This document shows, piece after piece, positions 59,126-64,000 of a DNA stretch of 64,000 nt. How positions within the stretch are numbered: position 1 is the first letter of the stretch; each line of letters starts with the position of its first letter. The stretch spans positions 53,900,025 to 53,964,024 of the forward strand of contig CP136068.1 of the NCBI GenBank assembly GCA_032622095.1, given 5' to 3'. The notes under the pieces were generated by a model. That model was given only the letters and a program-made list of their open reading frames with translations. It had not been told where the DNA came from and searched no databases. The position numbers and the translations under genes are program-made. This stretch comes from Siphonodentalium dalli. Lineage: Eukaryota; Mollusca; Scaphopoda; Gadilida; Siphonodentaliidae.

Positions 59126-59292
59126 ATAATAATTGCGCTGAAGCGCAATTGAATTGCTTGGGAAGTATGTGAAAAATTAATTGCGCTGAAGCGCAATTGT
59201 TGGATATCCCATATGAATTGATGATAATGGAATAACCTATCTATTCAGGGGTGTAAGCTTGTAACAATAATTGCGCTTCAGCGCAATTGATA
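59126..59292. repeat. Three dispersed AATTGCGCTKMAGCGCAATT palindromes
   Basis: Copies at about 59130-59149, 59178-59198 (GA centre) and 59269-59288 (TC centre) belong to the family at 55911. Confidence 0.85.
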
Positions 59293-59479
59293 TGAATCAA
59301 GCATCTCGTTGACGTAAAATGACGTACATGACGTTCGCCTCAACCACGAAACTGGAACTATTTAAATAAAAGAATCACCACACATGACAAACACGCCCTG
59401 TACTGTATGAGCCTAAATAAACCTTCTAATCCTGTATTTTTAATGCACGGATTCTAGGATGCGAAGCGTGTAATAAACA

Positions 59480-59645
59480 CAGAACGACACGATGTGTAAA
59501 TGGGTTTGTCGATACGGCACTCGTGCTGTCGCGGAAGGATAGCACTCGAGGCGCAAGCGCATCTCGTTCTATCCTTACGCGACAGCACTCGTGCCGTAAT
59601 ACCGTATTGACAAACCCATTTACACATCGTGTCATTCTGTGTATG
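59480..59645. mobile_element. 165-bp foldback, MITE-like
   Basis: Left arm 'cacagaacgacacgatgtgt' and 'aaatgggtttgtc' to 'ggaaggatag' pairs with right arm 'ctatccttacgcgacagc' to 'acacatcgtgtcattctgtg'. The stem is about 65-70 bp with a few mismatches and a short loop containing 'gaggcgcaagcgcatc'. Confidence 0.85.
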
Positions 59646-59814
59646 TATGGAATACTATTAGGGCCACTTCCTAATGGCGCCATTAGTAACGCGCCGAAAG
59701 CGACAAAATGTGCGACGTTACGGCGCACTTTTTGTCGCTTTCGGCGCGCCGAAACCTGCGTTAATATCGCACATTTGTCGCTTTCGGTGGCGGCATCTAG
59801 ACCGTATCTATTAT

Positions 59815-60395
59815 ATATTTTGTAAGATCTGTTTGTGTGTCTGTGTATCTGTGTGTTTGTGTGTCTGTGTGTTCGCGATGAACTCGAAAACGGCCGAGCC
59901 GATTTCGATGAAACTTGGTATGTGGGGGTATTTTCGGCCGGCGGGTGGCATGGGCCTATCAATTTGTCCGTGCGACGCCCGAATATCACGGGATTTCGAT
60001 GAAACTTGGTATGTGGGGGTACTTTCTTATGGCGAGTCTCATAAGCATATTCATTTACCCGTGCGACGTTACATTGACCTTGAAATCGGGTAACTTCAAG
60101 GTCAAATCGCCAATTTTGATGGGATTTCGACGAAATTTGATACGTGGGGTTACTTCTGTCCACTGATTGTTTTGGAAGGGTCCAATCGTGACCCCGACCA
60201 GACCTTGACCTTCAAAATTATCAATTCAAGGTCAAATCGGGTAAAACCGGATGGATTTCGACGGGCACGTTTGTCGGGTACTTTTGTCCGGGCAGTGTTT
60301 TTGGACTGGTCAAATCGTGACCCCACTTGACCTTCAAAATGGCCAATTCAAGGTCAAAGCCCAGACGAAGTCGGGTCACCTTCTAGTACTATATA
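59815..60395 (-). repeat. Dispersed repeat, inverted relative of 34341-34853
   Basis: On the minus strand it starts 'actagaaggtgacccgactt', carries 'gatttgaccttgaattga' and 'ggtcacgatttgacc' units, and ends in 'acagacacacaaac'-type microsatellite. A 245-codon minus-strand frame across it and the foldback is a by-product. Confidence 0.8.
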
Positions 60396-61535
60396 TATAG
60401 ATTGAAATTTGAGATATATGATGCATGTTTTTTGCCGACTGGCCCACAAAATGACTCGTTCCCAATATACATGTTACCAATGTCAACAGTCATGGCAAAT
60501 TTCATAAAGATCCGACCAAAGTTACAACCTGTATATAGCCTATGCCAATGGAAATTGTCGACGTACTTATGTTCGGAAACCACTGGCGATGGATACCAAC
60601 CCATGGAAAATTGGTAATATCTCAACTTGAATTTTCATGTTCAGCAGCTTGAGCTAAAATGCATTCTGAAATAGCGTCTTACATATAAAATTATGCAGCT
60701 TCTCATGTCTCAGCCACAAATAATGATAATCCTATATTTATTCGAACAATGTATTCGGAAACACATATGAATAGTACAACCACCGGCCCCTGACACAAAT
60801 TGGTCATAATACTAAAAGTACATATATATAAGACACAGGGGTCCGGGATTTTTTTTAAATTATATTATTTTTAGGGTCACATTCCCCATTTTAAAGAAAT
60901 AATAGTCCAGGCACATTAGGCGTGAATGGGGAAAAGTAAGGAAATAAATCCCGGAAAGCTGATTTGTTTATATTATTTAGGCCATAACATCGCGGATGCG
61001 TCACGAAAAGTCCCCTAAAATCGGAGTTGAGCTTTCGGAGTTAACCAATTTTTTTCATAAAAAAAATAAAAACTTATTCACAATCATAGGAATAATGGGA
61101 TGTTATATCAATTTTTCAGCCGAAACATATACCAAATGTACTCAATATTGTTCAATACACAATTCTCGAACCAGATATACAAATTCAACGGGGGAATTTG
61201 AATGAATTTCGCAGATATGGATATAAAATAACATAATGACCCCAAAAAATGACGATTTTTTCAGACAATCTGTATTATTCGATGTCAAATTTATCGGGCT
61301 ATTCATTACGTAGGCGCAAGCAATTTGTTTTAAACACTGCACAGATATCACTCATCCAACATAATATACGGGATTAGCAACTATACCTATGATAAGTGGT
61401 CAATACTTGTAAAAACATAACCCTACCCCCTAAACTGGCTCTCGTCACATTTTTCCCTTCCGCTAGTCCAAGTGCTTGTTGTAGAAACACACCAACTGTG
61501 AAAAGGGCGATAAAAGCATGAAACTTGGCACATAT
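60396..61535. other. No recognisable gene
   Basis: Frames of 69-78 codons occur on both strands at 60389-60625 and 60996-61351. None is recognisable. Confidence 0.4.
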
Positions 61536-62180
61536 GTTCCGTATACGCTACTGTTCATTTTCACATGTGGCGTCATTTGCAACAGGCTCTTCTTAGCAAC
61601 GGTTGCTAGGCAACTACCCGGCATCGGATTAATGCATATGACTGATATCATACGTGTTCTAACAAAGTAAACTACGTCGTGTAGCATGTTTATGGTGAAC
61701 ATATTTGTTGTCAGTTTTGACCTGACTGACAAATTGCCATATTACTTACGTACAAGGGGTGGCGGTTGCTAGGGACGCACACACAATCTAAAAATGCACA
61801 TATGACTGATATTATGGTAGCTTAATTTAACAAACTAAACTACACCTAATAGAACTTTTGTGTTGAAAGCAATTAGAATAGTTGTTGTTAGTGTTGAGAT
61901 GGCTGAAAAAAATACCATATAATTCTTACTTATATGAGTGGTAACTGTTGCCAGGGTCATACCCGAAATACAAAACTGCACATATGACTGATATTATGGT
62001 AGTATTAACGTTTTTATGGTGAAAACAATGGCAGAAAAAAATACCATATAATTCTTACTTATATGAGTGGTAACTGTAGCCAGGGTCATACCCGAAATAC
62101 AAACATGCACATACGACTGATATTATGGTAGTATTAACGTTTTTATGGTGAAAACAATTATAAATGTTGTTAGTGTGAGT
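61536..62180. repeat. Diverged tandem repeat, about 120-190 bp units
   Basis: The wording 'catatgactgatattatgg', 'gtggtaactgt.gccagggt' and 'ataccatataattcttac' recurs four times with increasing identity rightwards; the last two units are nearly identical. Confidence 0.78.
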
Positions 62181-64000
62181 CTAACCAGAATATGGGTACA
62201 CTTATCCGTTGTGGTCCATCAGTTTATATATCGGGAATTCAAAGTGAGAGTTAATATGAGGCATGGCCATAATAGTTATATAAGCCATAGACCCAGACAG
62301 CTAGCTGAGTTATATAATGTAAGTCACGGACCAACTCTACTATATATGAAGAACATAGCTAGGGTCAGCCACCAATATGTTAGCCATGGCCCTCGCCTAC
62401 AATAGTTAGGTTAGGAACCCAGGCACATATATACTCACAGGACCCATGTCCATACATATAGGATATGTACGTAGTATATGTATAGTCCATGAACCAGACC
62501 GCTTCATATAACCATACATGTATGATATCTATGATCATGACCATGACACTGTTACATGGTGCAAATAACCAAGTGCCCACAGATAGACCATGTACTAAGA
62601 TACCATAGACCAAGTCCGATGCACAATAGATTAGTGCACCATGGATTCAGGAACCTATATATGGTATGAACATATGAGACAGTTTTATGACAGACCAACC
62701 TATATATAGATATTGGACCGATGTCACATAGACGAAAGTTAAGGATGGGGGGGGGGGCCTTATAAATAGCCCATACACATATGGCACTGTAGGTTGGCCA
62801 TGGACACATATCCATACGTGTATGCCATGGACCAAGGCCGATATAATTATGTATGCCATATTGAATTATACACAGGCATAAGCAGGTGTCTGTCTATATG
62901 TAGGATATGGACCCACCCCTTGTACGTGATATATCTACACCAAAGACCCAGGTAAGGTTAAATAGTGTTAATACACAAGTGACTGTAATGATGTATGCAG
63001 TGATACAGGTGCATATATGTAGGACATGGACACATATGTCCCTAAATAAAAGCTACGGCACCGGCGTTATCAATCATTTCATAGATTCACATATATGCTG
63101 GTAGGCCATGGACTGATCCACATATATAGGAGACACGTGGACCCCATGCCTACGGGTAAGTCCATGCATGTGCATGGATCCACGTCTCTATACTATATGA
63201 ATACCGTATACGTACGTCCGTTTTCAGCCATTCGACCAACGCCCTATAGCATGAATGTCCCTATCGATTGGTCGTGTGCACCACCATAGCTTGGCTATGG
63301 ACCCAGGCTCATATAGGTAGGAAATTGAGACGGGCCACTATGGACAGCCCATGTATCCAGGCTGATTTAGTTATGACTTTATTACAAGACATTTGTATGT
63401 AAAACATGATCCCATCCCATGAATGTACATGTGGCACGACTATCTAGGTTATAACCACAGCCACGCATACGCTATGGACCCATATGAACACCACATGTAG
63501 TGCAAATACACAAGTGTATATCGTTATGTACACATGCCATGTACCCAGGCAAATCAATAGAACGAATCCTAAATAGTATATCATCGGCCCAGGCCCCTTT
63601 CTATGACATGGACACATGCAGTAGTTAAGACACGTCATCGGGTGCTGTTCCTTAGTAACTGTAGGTTGGTAATGGGCCCATGGCTGCCCATGTAAATGGT
63701 TATTGGTCACCGGTTCCAAAGGGTAGTTCATGGTATCTCAATCTGAAGAAAAAAATATATATAGGCCACGCTCATGTACGAGCTCCTATAGACTTGTAAA
63801 TGACCCATGACCATGTATTGACATATATGTAGTTATGGCATGGATATGAAAGAAAAACAGTTATTTCATACAGTATAGCAACTGGTATGCGGATGCTACC
63901 ACACCGTGATAGGGTGTTCTGCATGGATGCCATTATCAAATGTAGTGCGAATGTCGGATTCCATGGAGGGGGTTCAGGTGGTATCGACATAAATGTGGGT
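62181..64000. repeat. Long degenerate 'CCATGGACCCAGGC..ATATATAGG' repeat field
   Basis: Dozens of degenerate units built from 'catggacc', 'caggcacatatat' and 'taggatatggac' fill the end of the window in mixed order. Many frames are open because of the unit's composition (Tyr/His/Met/Trp rich) but are not genes. A G10 run lies near 62748. Confidence 0.75.

Noticed and set aside
59426-60163. A 245-codon minus-strand open frame
   Set aside because: It spans a dispersed repeat and the neighbouring foldback, with no domain. Its sequence is fully explained by repeat units.
62181-64000. Several 65-95-codon frames near the right end
   Set aside because: The field is a degenerate repeat, and open frames follow from its unit composition.

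Overview
The window looks like gene-poor, AT-rich intergenic DNA from an invertebrate animal, most likely a marine lophotrochozoan such as a mollusc. This rests on the AT bias, decayed LINE and Gypsy fragments, dense inverted-repeat elements, an expanded metazoan protein family with a Cys-rich tail, and a Polinton/adintovirus-type packaging ATPase. I cannot name a species. There is no convincing ordinary host gene, rRNA, tRNA or CRISPR array. Almost everything recognisable is a mobile element, an element-derived gene or a repeat.

Layout. 1-13.6 kb: tandem repeats, a broken CR1/L2-like LINE (about 3.5-5.9 kb), a dispersed 'CCATCTTGGATTTTACTC' repeat in both orientations, a 579-bp insertion with a 9-bp duplicated flank, and a hairpin MITE-like unit. 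13,672-22,526: a giant palindromic mobile element with AG...CT ends and a perfect 6-bp target duplication (GTTACA). It carries two divergent, outward-facing copies of one gene, a zinc-finger/polyQ/P-loop ATPase. The right copy is intact (566 aa); the left has a stop in the polyQ tract and a 42-bp deletion in the second zinc finger. The arms meet at a GC-rich sequence that can fold as a T-shaped, parvovirus-ITR-like hairpin. 24-25 kb: a nested foldback element containing palindromic 18-mers and a G17 tract.

27.4-45.9 kb: a recent head-to-tail tandem duplication of a 9.3-kb block. Each block carries the same already-broken minus-strand gene of a large uncharacterised metazoan family with a PIN/FEN-like domain and a Cys-rich tail. 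Most stops and frameshifts are shared, so the gene died before the block was duplicated. 45.9-47.1 kb: tandem arrays of a repeat that also forms the duplication breakpoint. 48.2-48.7 kb: the chromodomain end of a Gypsy polyprotein. 49.3-51.8 kb: a terminal-inverted-repeat element without a transposase. 52-64 kb: minisatellites, long perfect hairpins, a family of ATTGCGCT-TGA/TCA-type palindromes, a 791-bp TIR element with a 3-bp target duplication inside a minisatellite, an inverted LINE tail, and two terminal tandem-repeat fields.

The most promising unusual system is the palindromic element at 13.7-22.5 kb. It combines Polinton-like integration signatures, a single packaging-ATPase gene and a hairpin-telomere-like dimer junction. 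Identity estimates and family assignments come from reading the sequence and from memory of the families; no search was run.
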